32,119 nt of DNA from Saprospiraceae bacterium (GCA_013001975.1 JABDKX010000128.1:1-32119), one strand, 5' to 3'; shown: positions 1 to 8,910, counted from the stretch's first letter. Notes: generated from the letters alone by a model not told the origin. Numbers and translations: made by a program.

Positions 1-1264
1 GCAAAGGCGCCCAACCATTCGGTGCATCCCATTGTTGTCCAGAATAAATAGGCGTTGAAACCAAGCCACCTGAGTGCAAAAAATCAGCTTCTAACGTATT
101 GGCAACATGTTTTGCTTGTTCCTCTGAGGCAATATTGAAAAATAATGGATAAACACCAGCTAAACTTTTGACATTACAAAGTTCTTTTGGTTCAAAATTA
201 TAGTCGTAGTAATACCCCTTATTTTCAGACCAAAAGTATTTTTGAATAGCCATCGCCCTGACTTTCGATTTATCCAAGAATATATTGGCTTGATCTTGGT
301 CACCTTTCAGGGCACACCCTTTAGCAATGGTTTCTTCAAGGTAAAATAATAAGCAGTTCAAATCTACTGGCAATATTTGCGCACATTTAATTGTGTTTAA
401 ATCATTCGGATTTTCAAACCAACGAGCACTGAAGTCCCAACCAGATTCGCAAGCCGCTCTAATATTTATATACAATTCATTTGTGTCGCCTTCGTAGGCA
501 TGCCCTAATTCATAATCATCAGCATACATCTCAGGTCTCGGTGATTGATATTGATCGAAGTATCTGTTAAGTATGACTTCTTCATTTAAATAAACAACAT
601 GATTTAAACATTCCGTTTTGGAATCGATGTGCTGACTGTCCTTCATCCAAAATTTGTATTCCTTCTTTAGTTGATTCAAGTATTTGATATAAATATCATC
701 GCCTTTTTCAGTAGCCAGTAATGATACCATCAAAGCAAAAAAAGGAGGTTGAGATCTGCCTAAAAAATATGTTCGATTGCCATTAGGTATAAAGCCATAA
801 TTATCAATGAGCCAAGCAAAATTGTTTATCATACTTTCTACAATATCTGTTCGCTGTGAACGCACCAAACCAAGCATTGTAAAAAAACTATCCCAGTAAT
901 ATATCTCGTTGAATCTGCCGCCAGGTACAATGTATGGATAAGGGAGGGGAATCAAAGAACTCCCTTCGATTTTCTTATCTGCTTTTCTTTCTAACAAAGA
1001 CCATAATGATTGTATGTGGGCGGAAACTGACAAACTTCTATCCGAATTAAAATCAGCAGCCTTAGTTTTGGAAAATTTAAAGTTGTTATTAAAAAATGCT
1101 TTTAAATCAAAGTTTGATAATTGTTTTTCTCTCGCATATTTATCCAAAATTATTTCTGGGTCATGCATTGGAATAGCATCCGTAATTACTTTAACGTCAT
1201 CCCATAATCCCGAAAGATGCAAGTCAACAAATAAATCCTTAAACACTTTTTCAGGTGACTGCAT
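1..1264 (-). CDS. treF: alpha,alpha-trehalase (GH37), 3' end beyond the window
   Basis: Trehalase hydrolyses trehalose to two glucose molecules. I translated this gene from the minus strand; about 421 codons are present and the C-terminus runs off the left edge. Both family signatures are visible: PGGRFNEIYYWDSF at residues 114-127 and QWDAPNGWAP at 411-420. The motif ESGWDFSARW carries the expected catalytic acid Asp at residue 277. The catalytic base Glu of the family lies further C-terminal and is not in the window. There is no signal peptide, so a cytoplasmic (TreF-like) enzyme is inferred. The ATG at 1264 overlaps the end of the MFS gene by 14 bases; an in-frame GTG at 1270 is an alternative start. 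The overlap implies translational coupling with the transporter, and hence import of intact trehalose followed by cytoplasmic cleavage. Confidence 0.95.
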   Translation of the reverse strand, partial: MQSPEKVFKDLFVDLHLSGLWDDVKVITDAIPMHDPEIILDKYAREKQLSNFDLKAFFNNNFKFSKTKAADFNSDRSLSVSAHIQSLWSLLERKADKKIEGSSLIPLPYPYIVPGGRFNEIYYWDSFFTMLGLVRSQRTDIVESMINNFAWLIDNYGFIPNGNRTYFLGRSQPPFFALMVSLLATEKGDDIYIKYLNQLKKEYKFWMKDSQHIDSKTECLNHVVYLNEEVILNRYFDQYQSPRPEMYADDYELGHAYEGDTNELYINIRAACESGWDFSARWFENPNDLNTIKCAQILPVDLNCLLFYLEETIAKGCALKGDQDQANIFLDKSKVRAMAIQKYFWSENKGYYYDYNFEPKELCNVKSLAGVYPLFFNIASEEQAKHVANTLEADFLHSGGLVSTPIYSGQQWDAPNGWAPL

Positions 1265-2501
1265 TTTCACTTTGTTTTTGTTTAGAAGTCAACTTATACA
1301 AAATTATCAACGTCACCAAAAGCAAGCCCATTGGAATCAAAGTATAATAAAAAGCAGTATCACCTCCGACTTCCTTAAATAAAATACCAATCATCCGAGA
1401 GCCTAAGGAGCCGCCGATTGCAGAAAAAATAATAATTAATCCAGCCATAGAACTGTGTACCTTTTTAGGCAAAGCTGAAAGGACTGCCGAATTCAACAAT
1501 GGATAGATTGGTGCAATAAACAAACCAATCATTGGAAAAATATAGCCCATAATTGGAATGTCAGAAAAACTATTTACTTCGACGGGCGCTGCATTAATGG
1601 CTTGCGGTAAAATAAAAACCAATACCAACATCGTCAATATGATGCAACACAAAAGAATCCAAAACCAAGAAAAGAATTTTGCTAAATAGCCAGCCAAAAA
1701 TCTACCGATGCCCAATGATATCGCTAAGATACTAGACATCATCGTTGCTTGTTCGAAAGATAAGTTTAATACTCTATCATTAAATGTAGGCAACCATGTC
1801 ATGATACCTTGTTCGACCATAACAAATAAAAATGCACTCATGACAAAAACTGCAACCAGTAACTTTGTCATCAATAAAAACATTTGTTTGAAATCTTCAT
1901 TCAAATCAACGCCGGGTAAGTTTTGATCTTCTTTGAAATCTGCTGTCCATAAAAATGCGAAGGACGCTAAAGATAATCCTGCTAATAGCCAATATACATT
2001 TAGCCAAGCATCTGGATGGCTTTCAGAATTAAATGCAGGAAATAAAAAGTAAGCCAAGGCAATGCCAAACATGAAAAATCCTTCAATATTACTCATCAAA
2101 CTGTTATGCTCTTTTTCTCCTTCTGTTACAATACCTATCATAGCATAAACAGAAATTTTAATTAAAGCGAAAGAAGCACCAACACAGGCAAATAATAATT
2201 TGGCTGTCCAAAATGAATTTCCGAAATACATAACGACACAAGCTAATGCAACAGTTAGTAATCCTATCAGCATTGCTTTTTTATATCCTATTCTTGGTAA
2301 AAATGAAGCCACTAAAAATGAAACAATGGCGATAGGCAAATCTTTAAATAACTCCAAGGTACTTGCAGCCACTTCATCAACGCCGTAAATGTTTTGCGAT
2401 TTCAAAATAACTATACCTACACTGTTAAGGAGAATTGCAAAAACAAAGTAATTGATATAAAGTGAAATTTTAATACGTAAGTGAGAGGGATCCTGAGTCA
2501 T
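1251..2501 (-). CDS. MFS transporter, probably sugar (trehalose) uptake
   Basis: This 416-residue integral membrane protein has the size and hydrophobic pattern of a 12-helix major facilitator. The loop after the second helix (LPRIGYKKAMLIG, about residues 65-77) resembles the MFS motif A region. A hydrophilic central loop near residues 190-205 (ADFKEDQNLPGVDLNEDF) separates the two six-helix halves. Its stop codon lies inside the start of the trehalase gene, so the two genes form a tight operon; the inference that it carries trehalose or a related glucoside rests only on that. Transcription probably starts close to the ATG, because a terminator for the preceding gene and a palindrome lie just upstream. 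The substrate could equally be glucose or maltose. Confidence 0.88.
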   Translation of the reverse strand: MTQDPSHLRIKISLYINYFVFAILLNSVGIVILKSQNIYGVDEVAASTLELFKDLPIAIVSFLVASFLPRIGYKKAMLIGLLTVALACVVMYFGNSFWTAKLLFACVGASFALIKISVYAMIGIVTEGEKEHNSLMSNIEGFFMFGIALAYFLFPAFNSESHPDAWLNVYWLLAGLSLASFAFLWTADFKEDQNLPGVDLNEDFKQMFLLMTKLLVAVFVMSAFLFVMVEQGIMTWLPTFNDRVLNLSFEQATMMSSILAISLGIGRFLAGYLAKFFSWFWILLCCIILTMLVLVFILPQAINAAPVEVNSFSDIPIMGYIFPMIGLFIAPIYPLLNSAVLSALPKKVHSSMAGLIIIFSAIGGSLGSRMIGILFKEVGGDTAFYYTLIPMGLLLVTLIILYKLTSKQKQSENAVT

Positions 2502-2503
2502 AA

Positions 2504-2526
2504 ATTATCTTTTAGCTAAAGATAAT
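2504..2526. promoter_or_regulatory. palindrome abutting the start of the MFS-trehalase operon
   Basis: Perfect 9-base inverted repeats (ATTATCTTT and its complement AAAGATAAT) flank a 5-base centre, ending 2 bases before the ATG of the MFS gene. On the minus strand the palindrome contains TATCTTTA, one base from the Bacteroidota -7 consensus TAnnTTTG, with a TTG 17 bases further upstream. It may be an operator overlapping the promoter, or a leader hairpin limiting translation. This is inferred from position and symmetry only. Confidence 0.4.
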
Positions 2527-2562
2527 TATTTATTTGACTCTCAAAAAAGGGTGAAAAACGAA

Positions 2563-2591
2563 AAAGGGCCTCAATAAAATTGAAGCCCTTT
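2563..2591 (-). terminator. rho-independent terminator after the small secreted protein gene
   Basis: The arm 2563-2569 (AAAGGGC) pairs with 2585-2591, and 2571-2575 pairs with 2579-2583, with one mismatch between the two blocks and a 3-base loop. On the minus strand the stem is followed by a T-rich run, so it terminates the gene ending at 2623 and insulates the MFS-trehalase operon. Confidence 0.8.
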
Positions 2592-2622
2592 GAAAAAAAT
2601 ATAATTAAATAAACCGTATTCT

Positions 2623-3183
2623 TTATCTCCTAAATGATATCGTTCTTGATACTTTATCATTTCTTACATCAATCGTATATGATCCTTGTGGTAAATCTGA
2701 AATGCTGTATATTCTATTATATGGTTTTGTGTTTTCAACACTACTAGAATATAATTCACCCTCGTCACCAAAAATTGTAACGTCTACATCTCCGTTATAA
2801 CTTAAAAAACTTAAGTTGATCAAATCTTTCTTAATTACAACTACAGGTTTGTAGTAAATTTTAGCTTCTTTCTTGACAATTTTTCCGTCAAATAAGATGA
2901 CAGTCTCTTCAACTAACTTAATATCGTTTTCTAATTTAACAAGGTATTTTCCACTTTTAAGGTTTTTCAAGTTATACTTAACGCCGTCTGTCTCATCAAT
3001 TTTTAGATTATCATTAAATATCAATTCTGAATCTTCCGTCAAGATTCTAACAGATAAATCGCCACCTTTCCATGCTTCAAAAGAGATTACTATACTTGGA
3101 TCATAGTAGTTAGTGATGATGAATTCAGGAGAAACACTCGCTGATAAGTTGATTGTAAATAATAATGCTAATAAAGTCTTCAT
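2623..3183 (-). CDS. secreted two-repeat beta-sandwich protein of unknown function
   Basis: This 186-residue protein begins with a signal peptide (hydrophobic core after MKTLL, likely cleavage after about residue 16). The mature part is two similar units of about 75 residues. Each has the pattern of a hydrophobic strand, a charged turn with a G/E-rich bend, then a closing Y-L-x-x-L-x-x-G-x-Y-x-V motif (SLKNLKSGKYLVKL-like at about 95 and SISDLPQGSYTIDV at about 170). This pattern resembles the small Por-tail or DUF3244-like beta sandwiches common in secreted Bacteroidota proteins. No enzyme motif is visible. It is monocistronic, with its own -7 element upstream and a strong terminator downstream, and it is divergent from the AraC-type regulator, which may control it. 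Confidence 0.75.
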   Translation of the reverse strand: MKTLLALLFTINLSASVSPEFIITNYYDPSIVISFEAWKGGDLSVRILTEDSELIFNDNLKIDETDGVKYNLKNLKSGKYLVKLENDIKLVEETVILFDGKIVKKEAKIYYKPVVVIKKDLINLSFLSYNGDVDVTIFGDEGELYSSSVENTKPYNRIYSISDLPQGSYTIDVRNDKVSRTISFRR

Positions 3184-3222
3184 AATTTCAATTATTTAAA
3201 ATATTAAGTAATAATCTTAATA

Positions 3223-3230
3223 CAAATGTA
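3223..3230 (-). promoter_or_regulatory. -7 element for the small secreted protein gene
   Basis: On the minus strand TACATTTG matches the Bacteroidota sigma-A -7 consensus TAnnTTTG. It lies 39 bases upstream of the ATG at 3183, giving an expected leader of about 30 bases. No convincing -33 TTTG is seen at the usual spacing. Confidence 0.45.
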
Positions 3231-3377
3231 AACAGAACAATCAGAAGATAATTATGTTATTATAACACATTAGTATGCTATTTTAACCTAAAATGTTAAA
3301 TATTGAATTTTATACGTTAATTTTAATGATATATTGAAAGTGTAGGCATATATAATTCTGTTTTTAAAGATATACAT

Positions 3378-4259
3378 ATGGAGAATATTGTTAATATGAA
3401 TCCTCAATTCGAAAGGATTCAACCTGAATTTGGTACTTCTTTTACTCTAAAGAAATTCTACCAAAGTGCCCCAAATTATAAGCCTAGCTGGCATTATCAT
3501 CCTGAACTTGAATTGGTATATGTTGAGAATGGATCTGGAAAAATTCATGTTGGCAGGCACTTATCCTATTTTAAGAATGGATGTTTGGTTTTGATTGGAT
3601 CAAACCTTCCACACCTAGGTTTCGTAGAAAGATTGACTGCTAATGAAATAGAAATTGTCGCTCAATTCAAGCTTGATTTTTTAGGACCTCAATTTTTTGA
3701 TGCTCCAGAAATGTTGAAGGTGAAGCAAATGTTGAAATTGTCATTATCAGGCATTAAGTTTTCCAGACACGTTAGACGTGAAGTAGGTGGAAAGTTATTA
3801 GAACTGGTTGAAATGGATAACTTCAATAAGCTTTTATACTTTATGAGAATACTTAATCAGCTATCCGAATACGATGACTTTGAAATCCTAAACGTCGGAG
3901 AAGCTACCATGGTTTCCAATCCCCAAGATAACGACCGTTTAGATGAAATATTTAAATACGTCAGGAATAACTTTAACCTAGATATCCAATTGAAAGAAAT
4001 TTCAAAAATCGTCAATATGACGCCGCCTTCATTTTGCAGATATTTCAAAAAAGCAACTAACGTAACATTTACGGAATACGTTAACAAATTTAAAGTTGTT
4101 CATGCAACAAAATTAATGTCAGAAACCAATCTTTCAATAACAGAAATTGCAGATGAAAGTGGATTCAATAACAAATCACACTTCATCAAACAATTTAAAA
4201 AAATTACATCTCAAAAACCATCTGAATATAGAGCAGGTTTAATTCAAGCTTTTGGATAA
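3378..4259 (+). CDS. AraC-family transcriptional regulator with N-terminal cupin
   Basis: This 293-residue protein is a DNA-binding regulator. Residues about 34-80 form a cupin-like sensor part (SWHYHPELELVYVENGSG, with a later NLPH motif). Residues about 187-287 form a double helix-turn-helix of the AraC/XylS type, including SITEIADESGFNNKSHFIKQ and the closing SQKPSEYR. The sensor resembles those of Bacteroidota regulators near sugar-use genes, but no ligand can be read from sequence. It is divergent from the small secreted protein gene (194-base gap) and about 870 bases from the MFS-trehalase operon, so either is a plausible target. The ATG at 3378 is preferred because the cupin begins shortly after it; a second in-frame ATG seven codons later is possible. 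Confidence 0.93.
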   Translation: MENIVNMNPQFERIQPEFGTSFTLKKFYQSAPNYKPSWHYHPELELVYVENGSGKIHVGRHLSYFKNGCLVLIGSNLPHLGFVERLTANEIEIVAQFKLDFLGPQFFDAPEMLKVKQMLKLSLSGIKFSRHVRREVGGKLLELVEMDNFNKLLYFMRILNQLSEYDDFEILNVGEATMVSNPQDNDRLDEIFKYVRNNFNLDIQLKEISKIVNMTPPSFCRYFKKATNVTFTEYVNKFKVVHATKLMSETNLSITEIADESGFNNKSHFIKQFKKITSQKPSEYRAGLIQAFG

Positions 4260-4260
4260 T

Positions 4261-4505
4261 CTATATTTTAACAACAACCTTAGATGTTATTCCATGGCCA
4301 TCTAAGCCCATTTCATCACCTCCTTCATTTATATCTGTATTAATTTATTTTTATTGAGTAGCCTGTAATCATTTCCAAGTTGATCAAAAAAGCTGGAATA
4401 CTATTCATCTTTATGATTACTTTGATAACCACATTGGGCATGAATTACATTTATAAATAGAAAATTACCTAATAGAAAGAAAAAGAATGGCTTGATGATT
4501 TTCAT
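4261..4505 (-). pseudogene. decayed gene for a short secreted protein
   Basis: On the minus strand an ATG at 4505 opens a signal-peptide-like stretch (MKIIKPFFFFLLG, ending in INVIHAQ) followed by CGYQSNHKDE and a TAG at 4401-4403. Coding-like sequence resumes in the same frame (SSFFDQLGNDYRLLNKNK), and after a shift of frame continues as NEGGDEMGLDGHGITSK up to a TAG at 4261-4263. One stop and one frameshift within about 80 codons suggest a broken gene. I do not recognise the parent family. Confidence 0.4.
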
Positions 4506-4674
4506 AGATACATGAGGTTAACAAAACACGATTTTTTTCTCGAATATTATAAATGTATACACCTCTTAATTAATCGCCAAATTCATCAATACCTAATTCA
4601 AGACTATTTAGACAAAGAAAAATGATACAATGAGATCAAATTAATTAGAATATGACAAATTATATAAGTTCAGA
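4506..4674. other. AT-rich intergenic stretch before purL, nothing recognised
   Basis: Non-coding in both strands as far as I can read. It separates the decayed gene from the purL promoter region, and I see no repeats or strong hairpins. Confidence 0.5.
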
Positions 4675-4706
4675 TTGCTATTTATAAATGAAAAAGGTGA
4701 AATTTG
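4675..4706 (+). promoter_or_regulatory. candidate purL promoter
   Basis: A TTG at 4675-4677 is separated by 21 bases from GAAATTTG at 4699-4706, which is one base from the TAnnTTTG -7 consensus. The spacing fits the Bacteroidota -33/-7 arrangement. Transcription would start near 4713, about 24 bases before the purL ATG. Confidence 0.4.
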
Positions 4707-4736
4707 TGCGATTAATAGATTATAACAATATATTAT

Positions 4737-7700
4737 ATGATTCTATTCTTCGGCTCTCCTCAAAATGAAGTTTTCGCAGTTCAAGTAAATCAAGTTTTAA
4801 GTGAAAGTGATACCCATAAGTTATCATGGCTTTTTGGCAAACAACCAAAAATTGATTCTGGGAAAATCGAACATATTTATATAGGCCCAAGAGCTGCCAT
4901 GATTACGCCATGGAGTACAAATGCTGTTGAAATTACTCGAAACATGGGCATCACCGGAATTCAAAGAATTGAAAAGTTCTTCTTTACTCAAGATGAAAAC
5001 GCAAGTTTCGATCCGATGATATCCAGCAAGTATAATTTATTAGATCAAGATATTTTCACGATAAATATCAAACCTGAACCCATTGGATATGTCAATGACA
5101 TCGCATCATATAATGAACAAGAAGGCCTTGCATTAAATAAAGAAGAAATTACATACTTAGAAGATTTGTCGAAGAAACTGGGACGACCCTTAACTGATTC
5201 TGAAGTTTTTGGTTTTTCTCAAATCAACAGTGAACATTGTAGACATAAAATATTTAATGGTACATTCATAATCAACGGTGAAGAACAACTCACTTCTTTA
5301 TTTAAATTGATTAAAAAAACGTCTAAGGAAAATCCTAATGATATTGTTTCAGCTTACAGTGATAATGTGGCATTTTTAAAAGGACCACAAGCTGTCCAGT
5401 TTGCCCCAGCAACACAAAACAAAGCTGATTTTTATGAAAAGAAAATGTTTAATTCTGTTATTTCACTAAAAGCAGAAACACATAATTTTCCAACGACAGT
5501 AGAACCATTCAACGGTGCAGCAACAGGATCGGGAGGAGAAATAAGAGATCGGATGGCGGGAGGACAGGGTTCGATTCCACTGGCGGGTACAGCATTATAT
5601 ATGACGGCATATCCTCGAATAGGGTCTGACCGTCCATGGCAAAATAAAGTTGAAGAACGAAAGTGGTTATACCAAACACCGTTAGACATTCTTATAAAAG
5701 CTTCAAACGGTGCATCTGACTTTGGAAATAAATTTGGACAACCCCTCATTAATGGTTCTCTTTTTACATTTGAACATTTAGAGAACAATCAATACCATGG
5801 CTATGATAAAGTGATTATGCTGGCGGGTGGTATAGGATATGGCAAAGAAGAACAAGCCTTAAAGGCAAAACCAAAACAAGGAGATAAAATTGTTATTCTT
5901 GGTGGCGATAACTATAGGATAGGCATGGGAGGAGCCGCTGTTTCATCTGCTGATACTGGAGAATTTAGTTCAGGCATTGAATTAAATGCGGTACAAAGGT
6001 CAAACCCAGAAATGCAAAAACGTGTGTCAAATGCCATAAGAAGTTTGGTTGAATTAGATATCAATCCGATTGTTTCTATTCATGATCATGGCGCTGGAGG
6101 TCACCTAAACTGCTTGTCTGAATTGGTTGAAGAAACAGGAGGTAAAATTGACTTGGCTAAATTACCTATTGGAGATCCAACATTATCTGCAAAAGAAATT
6201 ATAGGTAATGAATCTCAGGAAAGAATGGGCTTGGTTATTCCAACTGAACAAATTGCTAACCTAAAGGAAATAGCTGATCGTGAGCGTGCACCGATTTATG
6301 AAGTTGGTGAAGTTACAGATGACCATAGGTTTATTTTTGAATCATCCGTTAACGGTGACAAACCGATGGATCTGTCTATGGATGATATGTTTGGTTCATC
6401 GCCAAAAACAATTTTAACCGATACTGAAATCGAACCAAATTTCGGTTCAATAGATTATGATCCCACCCTACTCAAAACGTATATATCTCAAATATTAAAA
6501 CTTGAAGCTGTTAGTTGCAAAGATTGGTTAACAAATAAAGTCGATCGCTGCGTTGGTGGTAAAGTAGCCAAGCAACAATGTGTGGGCAGTTTACAATTAC
6601 CATTAAATAATTGTGGTGTTATGGCTTTAGATTATGACGGAAAAAGTGGTATTGCCACTTCTATGGGTCATGCGCCTTTACCTTCGCTTATAAGTGCAGA
6701 AGCTGGTTCTCGAATCGCCATTACAGAAGCACTGACCAATATCATTTGGGCACCATTGGAAAAAGGCTTAAAGTCTGTATCGTTATCTGCGAATTGGATG
6801 TGGCCGTGTAAAAACCCAGGAGAAGACAGCAGATTGTACAAAGCTGTACAATCGGTTTCCGATTTTGCAATTGCACTTGGCATTAACGTGCCGACGGGAA
6901 AAGATTCGTTGTCAATGAAACAAAAATATCCTGACAAGGAAGTGATTGCACCAGGAACAGTTGTTATTTCTGCAGTTGGTCATTGTTCTGATATAAATCG
7001 CATCGTTGAACCAGGATTTAAAGTTAACGGCGGCGATATTTATTATGTAAATCTGACTGCTGATGATTACCAACTGGGTGGTTCTGCATTGGCACAAGTT
7101 TTAAATAAAGTTGGTGATAAAGTAGCTGATATAAAAAATCCTGAAATTGTCATTCATACATTTTCAGTCATACAAAAATTTATCAAAGAAGGCGTCATTA
7201 ATTCAGGTCATGATATTTCAACAGGCGGATTGATCACGACACTTCTAGAATCATGTTTTCCTAATAATAATATTGCAGCTGAGATAAATTTTAATGATTT
7301 CCAAGAAAAGGAATTATCAAAAATATTGTTGGCTGAAAATGCTGGTATTGTATTTCAGGCTAAAAGTGATAAAGTCCAAAAAGCATTACAAGCTTTGAAT
7401 GTACCTTGTATGAATATCGGTAAGGTTATAAATGGCAGTCATTTACACATTAATAATGACACCGACGAATTGGTATTGAATATTCCTACAATGCGAGATG
7501 AGTGGTATGAAACATCTTATTTGTTGGATCAACATCAAACTGCTGGTAATTTGGCAAAAGAAAGATACCAAAACTATAAACGACAACCTTTGCAATATAG
7601 GTTTCCTTCTGACTTTGAAGGAAAAACACCAAACAGATCAGAAGAAACGAACAGACCAAAAGCGGCAATAATTAGAGAAAAGGGAAGTAATTCTGAACGT

Positions 7701-8402
7701 GAATTAGCACATGCAATGTATTTAGCAGGATTTGACGTTAAGGATATTCACATGACAGATCTTATTAGTGGAAGAGAAAACTTGGAAGATATTCAATTTT
7801 TAGGCGCGGTCGGCGGATTTTCTAATTCGGACGTTTTAGGATCTGCCAAAGGCTGGGCAGGTGCTTTCCTCTACAACGATAAAGCAAAAAGTGCATTAGA
7901 TAATTTCTTTGCCAGAGAAGATGTGTTGTCAGTAGGCATCTGTAACGGTTGTCAATTGTTTATGGAATTAAACCTCATTAATCCTGAACATAATTTAAAA
8001 GGAAAGATGGGTTTCAATGATTCTCGCAAACATGAAAGCGCTTTTACTTCAGTGCATGTTTTAGAAAACAATGCTGTGATGTTGTCTAATCTGAAAGGAA
8101 CAACCCTTGGTGTTTGGATATCTCATGGCGAAGGTAAATTTGTGCTTCCAGAATCAGAATCTGAATATAATATTGCAGCAAAGTACGGTTACCAAGGCTA
8201 TCCTTCCAATCCCAATGGAAGTGATTATAATGCAGCCATGATCAGCAGTAAAAATGGTAGGCACTTAGCGATGATGCCACATATTGAACGGTCAATGTTT
8301 AAATGGAATTGGGCAAATTATCCAGATCGTGATGATGATATCAGTCCTTGGATTATCGCTTTTCAAAATGCGTATGATTGGTGCGTAAATGTCAATGCGT
8401 AA
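4737..8402 (+). CDS. purL: phosphoribosylformylglycinamidine (FGAM) synthase, single-chain form
   Basis: PurL converts FGAR, glutamine and ATP to FGAM, the fourth step of de novo purine synthesis, in the cytoplasm. At 1221 residues this is the long fused form (about 1200-1300 residues) rather than the PurS/PurL/PurQ complex. In order there is an N-terminal PurS-like part, a linker with QINSEHCRHKIF (about residues 162-173), the paired AIRS-type ATP-binding halves (LKAETHNFPTTVEPFNGAATG and FSSVVSIHDHGAGGHL-like motifs), and a C-terminal class I glutamine amidotransferase. The amidotransferase nucleophile is Cys1069 in GICNGCQ, and its His1182 and Glu1184 are in MMPHIERS. The gene is complete, monocistronic, and followed by a hairpin terminator. 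It is ordinary core metabolism and marks the left border of the accessory region. Confidence 0.98.
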   Translation: MILFFGSPQNEVFAVQVNQVLSESDTHKLSWLFGKQPKIDSGKIEHIYIGPRAAMITPWSTNAVEITRNMGITGIQRIEKFFFTQDENASFDPMISSKYNLLDQDIFTINIKPEPIGYVNDIASYNEQEGLALNKEEITYLEDLSKKLGRPLTDSEVFGFSQINSEHCRHKIFNGTFIINGEEQLTSLFKLIKKTSKENPNDIVSAYSDNVAFLKGPQAVQFAPATQNKADFYEKKMFNSVISLKAETHNFPTTVEPFNGAATGSGGEIRDRMAGGQGSIPLAGTALYMTAYPRIGSDRPWQNKVEERKWLYQTPLDILIKASNGASDFGNKFGQPLINGSLFTFEHLENNQYHGYDKVIMLAGGIGYGKEEQALKAKPKQGDKIVILGGDNYRIGMGGAAVSSADTGEFSSGIELNAVQRSNPEMQKRVSNAIRSLVELDINPIVSIHDHGAGGHLNCLSELVEETGGKIDLAKLPIGDPTLSAKEIIGNESQERMGLVIPTEQIANLKEIADRERAPIYEVGEVTDDHRFIFESSVNGDKPMDLSMDDMFGSSPKTILTDTEIEPNFGSIDYDPTLLKTYISQILKLEAVSCKDWLTNKVDRCVGGKVAKQQCVGSLQLPLNNCGVMALDYDGKSGIATSMGHAPLPSLISAEAGSRIAITEALTNIIWAPLEKGLKSVSLSANWMWPCKNPGEDSRLYKAVQSVSDFAIALGINVPTGKDSLSMKQKYPDKEVIAPGTVVISAVGHCSDINRIVEPGFKVNGGDIYYVNLTADDYQLGGSALAQVLNKVGDKVADIKNPEIVIHTFSVIQKFIKEGVINSGHDISTGGLITTLLESCFPNNNIAAEINFNDFQEKELSKILLAENAGIVFQAKSDKVQKALQALNVPCMNIGKVINGSHLHINNDTDELVLNIPTMRDEWYETSYLLDQHQTAGNLAKERYQNYKRQPLQYRFPSDFEGKTPNRSEETNRPKAAIIREKGSNSERELAHAMYLAGFDVKDIHMTDLISGRENLEDIQFLGAVGGFSNSDVLGSAKGWAGAFLYNDKAKSALDNFFAREDVLSVGICNGCQLFMELNLINPEHNLKGKMGFNDSRKHESAFTSVHVLENNAVMLSNLKGTTLGVWISHGEGKFVLPESESEYNIAAKYGYQGYPSNPNGSDYNAAMISSKNGRHLAMMPHIERSMFKWNWANYPDRDDDISPWIIAFQNAYDWCVNVNA

Positions 8403-8410
8403 GTACAATA

Positions 8411-8458
8411 AAAACAAGCACGGAGCATTTAATAAAATTAATCCCTCCTGCTTGTTTT
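8411..8458 (+). terminator. purL terminator hairpin
   Basis: The ten-base arm 8411-8420 (AAAACAAGCA) pairs perfectly with 8449-8458. GGAG at 8422-8425 pairs with CTCC at 8445-8448 after one bulged base. The 3' arm ends in TTTT, and the stem starts 9 bases after the purL stop codon. Confidence 0.7.
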
Positions 8459-8465
8459 GAAGTTA

Positions 8466-8577
8466 AGCGAAAGTAATAAATAAGGATCTTATGCAATCAC
8501 AGAATTACTTTTAACCTGTTAAGACAAGTCTTTCCTAACACCTTGTCTTCGCATATTGGTCTGCAGGTTCTTTCGCT
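8466..8577. other. nested inverted repeats, possible structured RNA
   Basis: Three stems nest inside one another. 8466-8473 (AGCGAAAG) pairs with 8570-8577, 8513-8518 (AACCTG) pairs with 8564-8569, and 8521-8528 (AAGACAAG) pairs with 8542-8549. The 3' arms of the first two are contiguous, so they could stack coaxially around a 39-base bulge. It sits in the convergent gap between purL and the 103-residue gene. No known RNA family was recognised, and the folding could be fortuitous. Confidence 0.3.
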
Positions 8578-8598
8578 AAAATATATGTAAGTAAAAAC

Positions 8599-8910
8599 CT
8601 AAGCTACATTATTGTAAGATCTGTAAGGAATGCTTGCATTTTCTAAGAAACGTTTGAAAATACTGACTGACCTGGCATCGCAAAATTCTTCTTTGATTAA
8701 ACTTTCAATGGCATCCATACTTTTAATAGTTGCAGATGGAAATAATTCTTTGAGTAATAATCTTACAGGTCTCAAGTAATGAGAATAAATACAAATACCT
8801 GATTCGACTTCTCTAGCGCCAAATAAATTGGAGTAATTACCCATATCTTCTTTACCAGAGATAAAAAGATTGCCTTCTTGATTGATTTCTACTTGCCAAT
8901 TATTTTTCAT
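8599..8910 (-). CDS. uncharacterised 103-residue protein
   Basis: I do not recognise this protein. It is soluble, without signal peptide or membrane segment. It starts with strand-like segments (WQVEINQEGNLFISG), then has a probable helical centre (LRPVRLLLKELFP, IESLIKEEF, SIFKRFLENA). It is divergent from the WYL regulator with about 105 bases between the two start codons, so the regulator may control it. The start at 8910 is the only ATG giving a full-length product. Confidence 0.6.
   Translation of the reverse strand: MKNNWQVEINQEGNLFISGKEDMGNYSNLFGAREVESGICIYSHYLRPVRLLLKELFPSATIKSMDAIESLIKEEFCDARSVSIFKRFLENASIPYRSYNNVA

Noticed and set aside
8513-8569. Integron attC-like site formed by the AACCTG/CAGGTT arms
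   Set aside because: The flanking bases do not give the RYYYAAC and GTTRRRY core sites, and no integron integrase is present.
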